A stretch of DNA of 55,304 nucleotides from Variovorax soli NBRC 106424 (GCF_001591385.1 NZ_BCUU01000027.1:1-55304), one strand, 5' to 3'; counted from the first letter of the stretch, positions 37,171 through 49,999 are shown. Translations and numbers: made by a program. The notes: generated by a model from the letters alone, not told the origin.

Positions 37171-38154
37171 ATGAACACGCGCCAGCTGCGCCACTTCCTC
37201 GCCGTGATGGACCTGGGCTCGATCGCCGCCGCTGCCGAGCAGGTGCACCTCAGCCAGCCGGCCCTCTCGCGCAGCCTGCGGGCGCTGGAAGATGAATTGC
37301 GCGTTCCCTTGTTCGACCGGCAGGAGCGGCGCCTGCGCCCCACGCCCTATGCGCTGGCCTACGTCCAGCGGGCACGGCGCATCGTGTTCGACGAACGCGA
37401 GGGCGCGCGTTCGCTGGCCCTCATGCGCTCCGGCGACCTGGGATCCATGGCCTTCGGCATGGGCTCGTCGATCGCCTACACCTTGCTGGGGCCGATGGTG
37501 CTGCAGCTGCTGGCGGCCGCGCCCGGCCTGCGGCTGGAGACGCTCGTGCAAAGCAGCGACGTGCTGCTGGCCGCGCTCCAGCGCGAGCAGCTGGACTTCT
37601 TCGTGGGCGATGTGCGCACCGCCGAAGCGGACGGCAAGCTGAGCGCGGAGCCGCTGTACCGCTGCACTTTCGGCTGGTTCGCCCGGGCCGGGCATCCGCT
37701 GGCCGGCCGCGCCGGGCTGGTCATGGACGAGCTCCAGCGCTACCCCCTGATCATGTCCGGCTACGCGGACGAGTCGCTGCTGCGGCGCATGGCGGCGCTG
37801 TACGGGCTGTCGCTGCCCCTGCAGGAGCATTTCAGCGCCAGCACCAACGACGTCGCCACCGTCCTGACCCTGCTGGGCTCCAGCGATGCGATCGCGCCGT
37901 CCACCGATGTGGCGATGATCTCCGCGCTGCGCGCCGGCACCCTGCAGCGCCTGGACGTGCAGCCGGCGCTGGACCTGGAGCTGACGCTGGGCATCGTGCG
38001 GCATGCGGGCCGCACGCAGATACCGGCGGTGGAGCAGGCGTTCCAGGTCTTGCGTGCGCATTTCGCCGCGGTCAAGGCCGAGGTGGCGGCGCAGCGGTTG
38101 CCGGGGCTGCCGCGGCGCCCTGCGCCGCGCAGGAAGCGGCCTGCCGAAGGCTAG
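37171..38154 (+). CDS. LysR-family transcriptional regulator
   Basis: The 327-residue regulator has the N-terminal helix-turn-helix (MNTRQLRHFLAVMDLGSIAAAAEQVHLSQPALSRSLRALEDELRVPLFDR by pattern, residues 1-50) and a C-terminal effector domain (LGSMAFGMGSSIAYTLLGPMV onward). A basic tail (RRPAPRRKRPAEG) is added. Divergent from the hydrolase/MFS operon, with two matching dyads between them, it is the likely local regulator. Confidence 0.92.
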   Translation: MNTRQLRHFLAVMDLGSIAAAAEQVHLSQPALSRSLRALEDELRVPLFDRQERRLRPTPYALAYVQRARRIVFDEREGARSLALMRSGDLGSMAFGMGSSIAYTLLGPMVLQLLAAAPGLRLETLVQSSDVLLAALQREQLDFFVGDVRTAEADGKLSAEPLYRCTFGWFARAGHPLAGRAGLVMDELQRYPLIMSGYADESLLRRMAALYGLSLPLQEHFSASTNDVATVLTLLGSSDAIAPSTDVAMISALRAGTLQRLDVQPALDLELTLGIVRHAGRTQIPAVEQAFQVLRAHFAAVKAEVAAQRLPGLPRRPAPRRKRPAEG

Positions 38155-38167
38155 AAGACGGTCGCGG

Positions 38168-41954
<3,787 letters not shown>

Positions 41955-41955
<1 letters not shown>

Positions 41956-43085
41956 CACGCCACGCCGATGCCGGGGGTGATGCCCACGGGCGGGCGGCCG
42001 TTCCTCAGCGCCGCGGTGAAGTCGAGCATGCGGGCGATCGGCACGCGTGCACGCTCGCCCGTGGCCGGGTCGACATGCACCTCGTTCTCGCCTGTTTCCA
42101 GCACGCGCACCACGCCCGCCAAGTCGTTCATCGCCATCCAGGGGCAATGCGCGCAGCTCTTGCAGGTGGCGCTGTTGCCCGCGGTGGGCGCCTCGATGAA
42201 GGTCTTGCCGGGGTTCTGCAGGCGCAGCTTGTGCAAGAGCCCGGTGTCGGTGGCCACGATGAACTCGCGCGCCTCCATGCGTTGGGCCGCGGCCAGGATG
42301 CCGGCGGTGGAGCCCACCGCATCGGCCAGCGCGATCACGTCGGCGGGCGACTCCGGATGCACCAGCACCTTGGCCTCAGGGTTCTGCTGCTTGAGCAGTT
42401 CCAGCTCCAGGCCCTTGAACTCGTCGTGCACGATGCACGCGCCTTGCCAGCTCAGCAGGTCGGCGCCCGTCTCGCGGCGGATGTAGTCGCCCAGGTGGCG
42501 GTCGGGCGCCCACAGGATCTTCTTGCCCTGGGCGGTGAGCGCGCGCACCACGTCGAGCGCGCAGCCCGAGGTCACCATCCAGTCGGCGCGGGCCTTCACG
42601 GCCGCGCTGGTGTTGGCGTAGACGAGCACGGTGCGGTCCGGATGCTGGTCGCAGAAGGCGCTGAATTCTTCCGCGGGGCAGCCCAGGTCGAGCGAGCAGG
42701 TCGCGTCCAGGTCGGGCATGAGCACACGCTTGCCGGGCGAAAGGATCTTGGCCGTCTCGCCCATGAAGCGCACGCCCGCCACCACCAGCGTGCGCGCGGC
42801 ATGGTCGCGGCCGAAGCGCGCCATCTCCAGCGAATCGGCCACCAGGCCGCCGGTCTCCTCGGCCAGGTCCTGCAGGTCGGGATGCACGTAGTAGTGAGCC
42901 ACCAGCACGGCCTGCTGCTCGCGCAGCAGCTGGCGGACGCGGTCCTTGAGCACGCCGCGTTCGGCGCGCGACGGTTCTGGCGGCACGCGCGCCCAGGCCT
43001 GGCGCGTGCTGCATGCGGCCACAGCGCCGCCGCCAGGCACGCGGGACACGGGCTGCTCGAAGTCGATGCTGACCAGCTCGCTCAT
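41955..43085 (-). CDS. nadA: Quinolinate synthase
   Basis: NadA (376 residues) condenses iminoaspartate with dihydroxyacetone phosphate to quinolinate using an oxygen-labile [4Fe-4S] cluster. The cysteines expected to bind it are seen in [26 protein letters not shown] and [13 protein letters not shown] (the CxxCxxC region); [18 protein letters not shown] and MGETAKIL are also typical. It starts 3 bases after the nadC stop and overlaps nadB. Confidence 0.96.
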
Positions 43086-43088
43086 GGC

Positions 43089-44000
43089 TCAGGCTCCCCC
43101 TTGGGCGCGGTCATCATCGAAGCGCATCGAGAAGTCGATGGCCTTCACGTCCTTGGTGAGCGCACCGATCGAGATGCGGTCCACGCCGGTTTCGGCCAGC
43201 TGGCGCACCGAGTCGAGCGTGACGCCGCCCGAGATCTCGAGCACCGCACGCCCGTCGCCGGCCGCATCGTTGATGCGCACCGCCTCGCGCAGCGTGGGCA
43301 GGTCCATGTTGTCCAGCAGCACCATGCGGGCGCCGTGGGCCAGCGCTTCTTCCAGTTGCGCCAGCGTCTCGACCTCGATCTCGACGAAGCGGGCCTCGCC
43401 GCCGGCGCGGCTGGCGGCCGCCAGGGCCTGCGCAATGCCGCCGGCTGCCGCGATGTGGTTCTCCTTGATCAGGATGGCGTCGTACAGGCCGATGCGGTGG
43501 TTGGTGCCGCCGCCGGTGCGCACCGCGTACTTCTGTGCCAGGCGCAGGCCCGGCAGCGTCTTGCGCGTGTCGACGATGTGCGCGCGCGTGCCTTTCACGG
43601 CCTCCACATACGCGGCCGTGCGCGTGGCCACCGCGCTGAGCAGTTGCAAGAAGTTGAGCGCGGTGCGCTCGCCCGTGAGCAGGGCCTGGGCCTGGCCCTG
43701 CAGCTCCAGCACCACGTCGCCCGCCTTGCAGCGCTCGCCTTCGCCGCGCAGCCAGCGGATGCTCGCCTTCGGGTCGAGCCGGCCGATGACAGCCTCCACC
43801 CAGGGTGTGCCGCACAGCGTGGCGTCTTCTCGCAGCAGCACCCGGGCACGGGCCCTGGCATCGGCCGGCACCAGCGCCGCGGTGAGGTCACCGCTGCCGG
43901 TGTCTTCGTGCAGTGCGCGCAGCGCGTCTTGCCGGGCGAGGTCGGGAATGCTGATCGAGGGGAAGGTGGAGGAAGGGGAAGAGGCGGGAAGGCTGGACAT
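43089..44000 (-). CDS. nadC: Nicotinate-nucleotide pyrophosphorylase (quinolinate phosphoribosyltransferase)
   Basis: NadC (303 residues) converts quinolinate and PRPP to nicotinate mononucleotide. Motifs: EDTGSGDLTAALVP, LNFLQLLSAVATRTA, VDTRKTLPGLRLAQKYAVRTGGGTNHRIGLYDAILIKENH, EIEVETL and LDNMDLPTLREAV. A Ser-rich N-terminus of ~18 residues precedes the core. First gene of the nadCAB-panDBC operon. Confidence 0.96.
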   Translation of the reverse strand: MSSLPASSPSSTFPSISIPDLARQDALRALHEDTGSGDLTAALVPADARARARVLLREDATLCGTPWVEAVIGRLDPKASIRWLRGEGERCKAGDVVLELQGQAQALLTGERTALNFLQLLSAVATRTAAYVEAVKGTRAHIVDTRKTLPGLRLAQKYAVRTGGGTNHRIGLYDAILIKENHIAAAGGIAQALAAASRAGGEARFVEIEVETLAQLEEALAHGARMVLLDNMDLPTLREAVRINDAAGDGRAVLEISGGVTLDSVRQLAETGVDRISIGALTKDVKAIDFSMRFDDDRAQGGA

Positions 44001-44068
44001 CGAAGCGGGGCGGGAGCCGGAACGCCGCACGCGCCCTGGCTGGCACGTGGGCAAAAAAAATTTCGCGG

Positions 44069-44097
44069 ACTCTAGTCGCTCAGCCGTGCCGGCACAA
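44069..44097 (-). promoter_or_regulatory. Possible promoter of the nad-pan operon
   Basis: Minus-strand TTGTGC (44097-44092), 17 bases, TAGAGT (44074-44069) lies about 70 bases upstream of the nadC ATG. The matches to consensus are moderate (3/6 and 4/6). The wider gap 44001-44274 holds no gene; it also contains a direct repeat GTTATG-TGC-GTTATG (44108-44122) and a palindrome ATTTCGAAAT (44221-44230). No NAD-responsive site was recognised. Confidence 0.3.
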
Positions 44098-44274
44098 AGA
44101 CCGATTTGTTATGTGCGTTATGCCCAAAACCGAGAAACCGATTTCTTCTGCCGCGCAACTGTCTTCCTGTCGCGAACAGCCTGCAGATGGCCCGAATGCA
44201 GGCGCGCGCCGAAGCAAACTATTTCGAAATCGCGCGGCGGGCCTGCTGTGCGCGGGCGCACTCGCCCATCACGA

Positions 44275-45246
44275 TCAGTCGACTTTCGCGCCCGAATCGC
44301 GCACCAGCTTGCCCCAGCGCGGAATGTCGTCGCGCACGAGCTTGCCGAACTGCTCGGGCGTGGCGGTGGCAACGTCCGCGCCCTGGTCGCCCAGCTTCTT
44401 GTCGAGTTCGGGATCCTTCAGCGCCTTGTTGAAGTCGGCATTGAGCCTGGCCACGATGTCCTTGGGCAGGTTCGCAGGCCCGAAGATGCCGAACCAGGTG
44501 ATGGACTCGAAATTCTTGTAGCCGGATTCGGAAACGGTCGGCACGTCCTTGAGGTCGTCCACCCGCTGCAGCGAGGTGACCGCGATCGGGCGCATCTTGC
44601 CGGACTTGATGTGGCCCAAAAGCGTGGGAACCGTCGACAGGTACAGCTGCACCTGGCCGCTCACGACATCCGTCGCGCCCTGCGCGGCGCCCTTGTAGGG
44701 AATGTGGGTGAGCGTGATGCCGGCGGCGCGCTGGAAGGACTCGGCCGCCAGGTGCGAGACCGTTCCGTTGCCCGAAGTCGCGTAGTTGATGCTGCCCGGC
44801 TTCTCCTTGGCCGCCTTCACCACGTCGGCCAGCGTCTTGTAGGGCGAGCCCGCGCCGGTGACGATCACCAGCGGCGAGGTGGCCACCAGCGCCACCGGCG
44901 TGAGGTCCTTCACCGGGTCGTAGGGCAGCTTGGCATACAGCGTGGCATTGATGGCCACGTTGCTGGTCTGGCCCATGACCAGCGTGTAGCCGTCGGCCGG
45001 CGCCTTGGCCACCGCGTCGACGCCGAGGTTGCCGCCCGAGCCCGGCTTGTTCTCCACGACGAAGGTGTAGCCCGAGCCGGCGAGCTTGTTGGCGACTTCG
45101 CGCGTGATCATGTCCGTGCCCCCGCCAGCGGGAAAGGGAACGATCAGGCGGATGGGCTTGGCGGGCCAGCCCTGCGCATGGGCGGTGGCGACGCTGAGCA
45201 GGGAGGCGCTGGCCAAGGCCAGCATGGCGCGACGGGAAAGCTGCAT
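44275..45246 (-). CDS. Bug-family binding protein (IclR-linked)
   Basis: The 323-residue secreted protein (MQLSRRAMLALASASLLSVATAHAQ signal) shows the Bug motifs IRLIVPFPAGGGTDMITREVANKL, VENKPGSGGNLGVDAVAKAPADGYT and HIPYKGAAQGATDVVSGQVQLYL. Start ATG at 45244-45246. It is divergent from the IclR gene, and its promoter region is nearly the same as that of the RraA-like operon at 49.8 kb, so the two transcripts are probably one regulon handling one carboxylated substrate. Confidence 0.92.
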   Translation of the reverse strand: MQLSRRAMLALASASLLSVATAHAQGWPAKPIRLIVPFPAGGGTDMITREVANKLAGSGYTFVVENKPGSGGNLGVDAVAKAPADGYTLVMGQTSNVAINATLYAKLPYDPVKDLTPVALVATSPLVIVTGAGSPYKTLADVVKAAKEKPGSINYATSGNGTVSHLAAESFQRAAGITLTHIPYKGAAQGATDVVSGQVQLYLSTVPTLLGHIKSGKMRPIAVTSLQRVDDLKDVPTVSESGYKNFESITWFGIFGPANLPKDIVARLNADFNKALKDPELDKKLGDQGADVATATPEQFGKLVRDDIPRWGKLVRDSGAKVD

Positions 45247-45301
45247 TTCGGTATGTCTCCTGGATTGGATGTCTGGCGCACCTTTTCGTGCCCATGGAAC
45301 A

Positions 45302-45352
45302 GGACTGTAGAGAGCAGTTGCAATGCGTACAATGGCGTTGCGTACCGTGAAA
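45302..45352 (-). promoter_or_regulatory. Promoter/operator module, copy 1 (Bug/iclR divergent region)
   Basis: On the minus strand TTGTAC (45332-45327), 17 bases, TACAGT (45309-45304) forms a promoter for the Bug gene. The whole ~51-bp stretch, from the -10 to a GTTGCGTACCGTGAAA element upstream of the -35, is repeated at 49842-49892 with about ten differences. The two TGCGTAC motifs (45324-45330 and 45339-45345) are 15 bp apart in direct orientation. IclR is the likely binder. Confidence 0.7.
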
Positions 45353-45363
45353 AGGGGTGCAAG

Positions 45364-46140
45364 ATGCGCAACAACAGCAGAAGCAACAAAGAAGACGCTT
45401 CCGTCGACGCGGGCGGCAGCAGCGGCGGCGTGATCGCCGTCACGCGCGCGCTCTCGCTGATGGAGGCCTTCGAGGTCGGCGAGTCGTCGCTTTCGCTGGC
45501 CGAGCTCAGCCGCCGCGCTGGCATGCACAAGACCACGGTGCTGCGCCTGGCCCGCACGCTGGCTTTGTCGAACTACATGGTGCAGATGGAAGACGGCCAA
45601 TGGCGCCTGGGCCCCGCGGCCGGCTGGCTGGGCGCGCGCTACCAGGCGGGCTTCGACGTCAACAACGTGGTGGAGCCGGCGCTGCACGAACTCGTCAGGC
45701 AGAGCGGCGAGAGCGCGTCCTTCTATGTTCGCGAGGGCGACATCCGCTCCTGCGTGGCGCGGGTGGAGGGGCCGCATTCGGTGCGGCACAACGTGCGCAT
45801 CGGCGAGCGGCTGCCGCTGGACCGCGGCGCACCGGGCCGCGTGATCCTGGCCTTCAGCGGCGCCAAGGGCGAACTCTACGAAGGCATCCGCTCACGGGGC
45901 TTTCACATCTCGATGGGCGAGCGCGAGGCCGAGGTCTCCAGCGTGGCGGCACCGGTGTTCCGCACCAACTGGAGCCTGCTCGGTTCGATGTGCATCTCGG
46001 GCCCCAGCTCCAGGCTCACCAAGGCCAAGCTGGAGAAGCTGGCGAAGACCGTGGTGCAGGCGGCCAACCAGCTGTCGTATGCGCTGGCCGGTGGACGCAC
46101 CGCCGCCACGCCGGCGGTCGTCTCGCGTTGGCACCCCTGA
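45364..46140 (+). CDS. IclR-family transcriptional regulator
   Basis: The 258-residue protein has an Asn/Ser-rich start (MRNNSRSNKEDASVDAGG), an IclR winged helix (about 22-85: GVIAVTRALSLMEAFEVGESSLSLAELSRRAGMHKTTVLRLARTL) and an effector-binding domain (ESASFYVREGDIRSCVARVEGPHSVRH, LDRGAPGRVILAFSG). Divergent from the Bug gene. Two copies of a promoter/operator module define its probable regulon. Confidence 0.92.
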   Translation: MRNNSRSNKEDASVDAGGSSGGVIAVTRALSLMEAFEVGESSLSLAELSRRAGMHKTTVLRLARTLALSNYMVQMEDGQWRLGPAAGWLGARYQAGFDVNNVVEPALHELVRQSGESASFYVREGDIRSCVARVEGPHSVRHNVRIGERLPLDRGAPGRVILAFSGAKGELYEGIRSRGFHISMGEREAEVSSVAAPVFRTNWSLLGSMCISGPSSRLTKAKLEKLAKTVVQAANQLSYALAGGRTAATPAVVSRWHP

Positions 46141-46156
46141 CCAAAGGGCCGCGTGC

Positions 46157-47071
46157 TCAGCGGCGCGCGAGCGGCAATCCGGGCGCGTCCATCTGCAGGC
46201 GCAGCACGTGGCCGTGGGTGGAGTCGGTCACGTAGAGCGTGCTGCGCTGCGGCCCGCCGAAGGCCAGGTTGGTGGTGGATGCGCCTGCGGGCCCGCGCAG
46301 CACCTCCACCGGCTCGGCGCGCGAATTGAGCACCCACACATAACCCAGGCCCGGGTTGGCCACCAGCAGGCGGCCTTGCGCATCAACCGCCAGGCCGTCC
46401 GGCCCGCTGGGTCCGTAGGACGTGAAGAACTGGCTCACCTTCGCCACGCTGCCGTCGGCGAGCAGCGGCACCCGCCACACGCAGTTGCCGCGCGTCACCG
46501 CCAGGTACAGCAGCTTGCCGTCGGGCGAGAGCGCCACGCCGTTGGGGCTGGGGATGTTGTCCAGCAGCAGGTCCAGCCTGCCGCCCGGGGCCAGGCGGTA
46601 GAGCCGCCCGGTGGGGTCGTGCAGCCCGGTCTGTCCCTGGTCGGTGAAGTAGAGGTTGCCGGCCGCATCGAACACCAGGTCGTTCACGCCCTTGAAGCGC
46701 TCGCTGTTGCGCCGTGCGAGAAACGGCGCCACGCGGCCGGTGGCGACGTCCAGCTGAATCAGGCCGTTCTTGTAGTCGGTGATGAGCAGCGTGCCCGCAT
46801 CCATGAACTTCATGCCGTTGGGCTCGCCGTCGTATTCGGCGACCAGCGTCCAGGCCCCTTGCGCATCGATGCGGAAGATGCGGCCCCACGGGATGTCGCT
46901 GACGTAGAGGTTGCCCGCATCGTCGAACACCGGCCCTTCCAGGAAGGAGTCGGTCACCGCGCCGCCGCGGTTGGCATCGGCCCAGGCGCTGCGCTCGGGG
47001 CGGCGCAGCGCATCGGGCATGGCACTGAAGAGTTCGAGTTCGCGCACCCGGGGTGGCTGCAGGAGGAACAT
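46157..47071 (-). CDS. SMP-30/gluconolactonase-family protein
   Basis: The 304-residue six-bladed beta-propeller has FLEGPVFDDAGNLYVSDIPWGRIFRID (Glu and metal-site region), GEPNGMKF, GVNDLVFDAAGNLYFTDQG and PNGVALSPDGKLLYL. These are metal-dependent lactonases that open sugar-acid lactones. No signal peptide. Last gene of the RraA-like/dehydrogenase/Bug unit and convergent with iclR. Confidence 0.9.
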   Translation of the reverse strand: MFLLQPPRVRELELFSAMPDALRRPERSAWADANRGGAVTDSFLEGPVFDDAGNLYVSDIPWGRIFRIDAQGAWTLVAEYDGEPNGMKFMDAGTLLITDYKNGLIQLDVATGRVAPFLARRNSERFKGVNDLVFDAAGNLYFTDQGQTGLHDPTGRLYRLAPGGRLDLLLDNIPSPNGVALSPDGKLLYLAVTRGNCVWRVPLLADGSVAKVSQFFTSYGPSGPDGLAVDAQGRLLVANPGLGYVWVLNSRAEPVEVLRGPAGASTTNLAFGGPQRSTLYVTDSTHGHVLRLQMDAPGLPLARR

Positions 47072-47132
47072 GGTGATCGGGCGGATGGGTCGGCGCAGCT
47101 TATTCGCGAAGGGCCGGCTGCACCAGCGGGAA

Positions 47133-48104
47133 TCAGTCGGCCTTGATGTCGCCCTTGCGCACCACCTCGCCCCACTTGGCTTCTTCCTTCTTCAGGAAGG
47201 CGGCGAATTCGGCCGGCGTGGAGCCCACCGGCTGCGCGCCCAGGTCCTTCAGGCGCTGCTGCACCTCGTCTTCCTTGAGCGCATCGACCACAGCGCGCTG
47301 CAGCTTGTCGGCAATGTCCTTGGGCGTCTTCGCGGGCAGCAGCATGCCGTTCCATTCGAATGCCTCGTAGCCGGGCGCCACGGTTTCGGCCACGGTGGGC
47401 ACGTCGGGCAGCCGCGGCGAGCGCTGCGGCGACGACACGGCCAGCGCACGCAGCTTGCCCGAGCTGATCAACGGATAGGTGGCCGCCACGGTGCCGAACA
47501 TGAAGTCGACCTGGCCGCCCATGACGTCGGAGATGGCCGGGCCACCGCTCTTGTAGGGCACGTGCACCATGTCCAGCTGCAGGCGCTGGCGCAGCAGCTC
47601 GGCGGCCAGGCGCTGCACGGTGCCGCTGCCACCCGAGGCGAAGTTGATCTTGCCCGGCTGCGCCTTGGCCTTGGCCACCAGGTCGTTGATTGTCTTGAAG
47701 GGCGAGTCGGCCTTCACGATCAGCGCATTGGGCGCGAGCAGCACCAGCGACAGCGGCTGCAGCGCATCGGCCGCATAGGGCAGCTTGGGAAAGAGGTGCG
47801 GGTTGATGGAATACGGCGTGGCGTCGTACAGCACGGTGTAGCCGTCGGGCGCGGCCTTGGCCACGTAGGCCGCGCCGATGGTGCCGCTGGCGCCCGCCTT
47901 GTTGTCCACGATGACGCTGGTGCCCAGCCTGGTGCCCATGCGCGAAGCGACCATGCGCGCCACCGCATCCGCGGCGCCGCCGGGCGCGTAGGGCACGACG
48001 ATGGTGATGGGCCGCTCCGGAAAGGCGGCGGCATGCGCGGCGGCGGCCACGGTGAATGCGCAGGCGGCCAGGGCCAGGCGCCGTGTGATCTTCGCAATAG
48101 GCAT
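47133..48104 (-). CDS. Bug-family binding protein (third copy)
   Basis: The 323-residue secreted Bug protein has MPIAKITRRLALAACAFTVAAAAHA as signal, PITIVVPYAPGGAADAVARMVASRMG, VDNKAGASGTIGAAYVAKAAPDGYT and HVPYKSGGPAISDVMGGQVDFMF. It lies between the dehydrogenase (44-base gap) and the SMP-30 gene (61-base gap) on one transcript. It is clearly divergent from the Bug at 44.3 kb, so the regulon has two receptors. Confidence 0.92.
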   Translation of the reverse strand: MPIAKITRRLALAACAFTVAAAAHAAAFPERPITIVVPYAPGGAADAVARMVASRMGTRLGTSVIVDNKAGASGTIGAAYVAKAAPDGYTVLYDATPYSINPHLFPKLPYAADALQPLSLVLLAPNALIVKADSPFKTINDLVAKAKAQPGKINFASGGSGTVQRLAAELLRQRLQLDMVHVPYKSGGPAISDVMGGQVDFMFGTVAATYPLISSGKLRALAVSSPQRSPRLPDVPTVAETVAPGYEAFEWNGMLLPAKTPKDIADKLQRAVVDALKEDEVQQRLKDLGAQPVGSTPAEFAAFLKKEEAKWGEVVRKGDIKAD

Positions 48105-48148
48105 TTGGGTTTGTCTCCAGGGGTCTCTCGAACGTTCTTCTGTCGGGC

Positions 48149-49093
48149 TCAGCGCGCTTGCTGCGCGCTGGTGTCGGCGGCCCGGCGCTGCAGCACCGCC
48201 AGCAGGTTTCTGGCAGCGGCCACGCCCATGTTCACGTAGGCATCGCCGGTCACGCCGCCGATGTGCGGGCTCAGCACGATGCGCGGCTCGCTCTGGAACG
48301 GGTGGCCGGCGCTCATGGGCTCCACCGCGAAGCTGTCCAGGCCGGCGCTGCGCACCTGCCCCGATTGGATGGCCGCGAGCAAGGCCCCTTCGTCGATCAG
48401 GCCACCGCGCGCGGTGTTCACGACGATCACACCCTTCTTGCAGCGCGCCAGCGTCCCTGCATCGAGCAGGTTGCGGTTCTCCGCGGTCAGCGGGCAGTGC
48501 AGCGAGATGACGTCCGACGCGCGCCAGATGTCTTCCAGCGCTGCCGGCTGGATCCAGCGCGGCAGGTCCTTGGCGAAGGGGTCGAAGCCCAGCACCTGCA
48601 TGCCCATGGCGTCGGCCATGCGGGCAAAGCGCTGGCCGATGGCGCCCAGGCCCACCAGGCCCACGGTGCGGCCATGCAGCTCCAGGCTCTTGTGCGTGGC
48701 CTTGTCCCAGTGGCCGGCCCGCATGCGCGCATCCAGCGTCACCACCGACTTGGCGCAGGCCAGCATCAGTGCCAGCGCCTGCTCGGCGACCGCGGCGGCA
48801 TTGGCGCCGGCGGCGGCCACCACCTCGATGCCGCGCGCCTGGGCGGCCGCCTTGTCGATGGTGTCGGTGCCGCTGCCGTGCTTGGAGATCACCTTCAGCG
48901 AGGGGGCCGCGTCGATCATGGCCGCGTCCACCTTGCCGTAGCGCACGATGATGGCCACCGGGTCATGGGTACGGCACAGGGCGAGGAGTTCGTCCTGCGT
49001 GGGCGTCTTGCCGGCGTAGACCATCTCGAAGCCCTCGAGCAGCGCCAGGGCCTGCGGCGCCAGGTCGGCGCCGGTGACGAGGATGGCGCTCAC
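48149..49093 (-). CDS. D-isomer-specific 2-hydroxyacid dehydrogenase
   Basis: The 314-residue enzyme should reduce a 2-keto acid, or oxidise a D-2-hydroxy acid, with NAD(P)H. I use a GTG start at 49093-49091, because it overlaps the upstream TGA (GTGA) and the conserved region (SAILVTGADLAPQALALL) begins at once; no nearby ATG fits. Motifs: KVISKHGSGTDTIDKAAA, GLVGLGAIGQRFARMADAMG (Rossmann), NTARGGLIDE (Arg), and SPHIGG (His). Coupled to the RraA-like gene. Confidence 0.92.
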   Translation of the reverse strand: MSAILVTGADLAPQALALLEGFEMVYAGKTPTQDELLALCRTHDPVAIIVRYGKVDAAMIDAAPSLKVISKHGSGTDTIDKAAAQARGIEVVAAAGANAAAVAEQALALMLACAKSVVTLDARMRAGHWDKATHKSLELHGRTVGLVGLGAIGQRFARMADAMGMQVLGFDPFAKDLPRWIQPAALEDIWRASDVISLHCPLTAENRNLLDAGTLARCKKGVIVVNTARGGLIDEGALLAAIQSGQVRSAGLDSFAVEPMSAGHPFQSEPRIVLSPHIGGVTGDAYVNMGVAAARNLLAVLQRRAADTSAQQAR

Positions 49094-49776
49094 AGCGACT
49101 CGCCTTCCTTCAAGAGGCCGGCCGCGCGCAGTGCCGCAGGCAGCCACTTCGATGCGGTGTCGCCGCGCGAGATGGCGTCCAGCCGCGCGGCCTCGTCGGC
49201 CACCTTCTTGTCGGCCAGCGCCAGCATGGCAGACGCCTTGGCGCGCTCGATGACGACCACGCCGTCCGCATCGCCCACCACCAGGTCGCCCGGGTTCACC
49301 ATCGCGCCGCCGGCAGACACCGGGTGGTTGATGCGGCCGGGCACGAACTTGGTCGGGCCGGCCGGGTTGAAGCCGGCGCTGAAGACCGGAAAGCCCAGCT
49401 CCAGCAGCTCGAGCCGGTCGCGCACCGCGCCGTCGATGACCACACCGGCCAGGCCCTGCTTCTTGCAGGCGCTGAGCATCAGCGTGCCCATGAGCGCCGC
49501 GTTCAGGTCGCCCTTGCCGTCGATCACCAGCACATCGCCGGGGCGGGCCAGCGCAATGGCGGCATGGATCATCAGGTTGTCGCCGGGGCGCACCTCGACC
49601 GTGAAGGCCGGGCCGGCCACGGCCATGCCGTGGTGGACCGGCGCAATGCGGCCGTGCATGGTGCCGCGCCGACCGGCGACGTCGGCCAGGATCGCGGCCT
49701 GGTAGGTACGCGCCTTGGCGACCACGTCGGCGGACACGCGTTCGATGTCGCGAACGATCTCGGGTAGTTGGCTCAT
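49090..49776 (-). CDS. RraA-like protein (HMG/CHA aldolase-type)
   Basis: The 228-residue protein has the RraA/aldolase fold signatures: GPAFTVEVRPGDNLMIHAAIALARPGDVLVIDGKGDLNAALMGTLM, GVVIDGAVRD and GDLVVGDADGVVVI. Family members are divalent-metal aldolases or decarboxylases for 4-hydroxy-4-methyl-2-oxoglutarate, 4-carboxy-4-hydroxy-2-oxoadipate or oxaloacetate; true RraA proteins are shorter (~160). With a hydroxyacid dehydrogenase, Bug and lactonase downstream, an aldolase in sugar-acid or branched hydroxy-acid catabolism is likely. Confidence 0.88.
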   Translation of the reverse strand: MSQLPEIVRDIERVSADVVAKARTYQAAILADVAGRRGTMHGRIAPVHHGMAVAGPAFTVEVRPGDNLMIHAAIALARPGDVLVIDGKGDLNAALMGTLMLSACKKQGLAGVVIDGAVRDRLELLELGFPVFSAGFNPAGPTKFVPGRINHPVSAGGAMVNPGDLVVGDADGVVVIERAKASAMLALADKKVADEAARLDAISRGDTASKWLPAALRAAGLLKEGESL

Positions 49777-49841
49777 GGTGAACGGGCTCTCTCGGGGGGT
49801 GTGGGGTTGAACAGTCCTCGCCGGGTGCGGCGGCTTGGGGT

Positions 49842-49892
49842 GGACTGTAGGAGAGCGTTGCATTGCTCACAATGCGGGTGCGTAGCGTGAAA
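49842..49892 (-). promoter_or_regulatory. Promoter/operator module, copy 2 (RraA-like operon)
   Basis: Minus-strand TTGTGA (49872-49867), 17 bases, TACAGT (49849-49844), about 70 bases upstream of the RraA-like start. The block aligns with 45302-45352 almost end to end, including GCGTAGCGTGAAA beyond the -35. Same orientation relative to its target gene as copy 1. It predicts joint control of both transcripts by the IclR encoded at 45364. Confidence 0.7.
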
Positions 49893-49999
49893 CGCATGAT
49901 GCCAGGCGAAATGCGCCCGCCCCACACCCCCTGAATGAGGGGCTGCGCAATCCGGCGCTTTTGGATTTACTCGCGTGCTTTCAATCAGTAACAAATCCC

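Noticed and set aside
44106..44521. Plus-strand small ORFs between nadC and the Bug gene
   Set aside because: No ribosome binding site, no family pattern, and most of their length is antisense to the Bug gene.
42946..46140. Very long plus-strand frame (over 1000 codons) covering nadA, nadC and iclR
   Set aside because: Only its last 258 codons (IclR, from 45364) carry protein-like motifs; the rest is antisense to nadA, nadC and a Bug gene.
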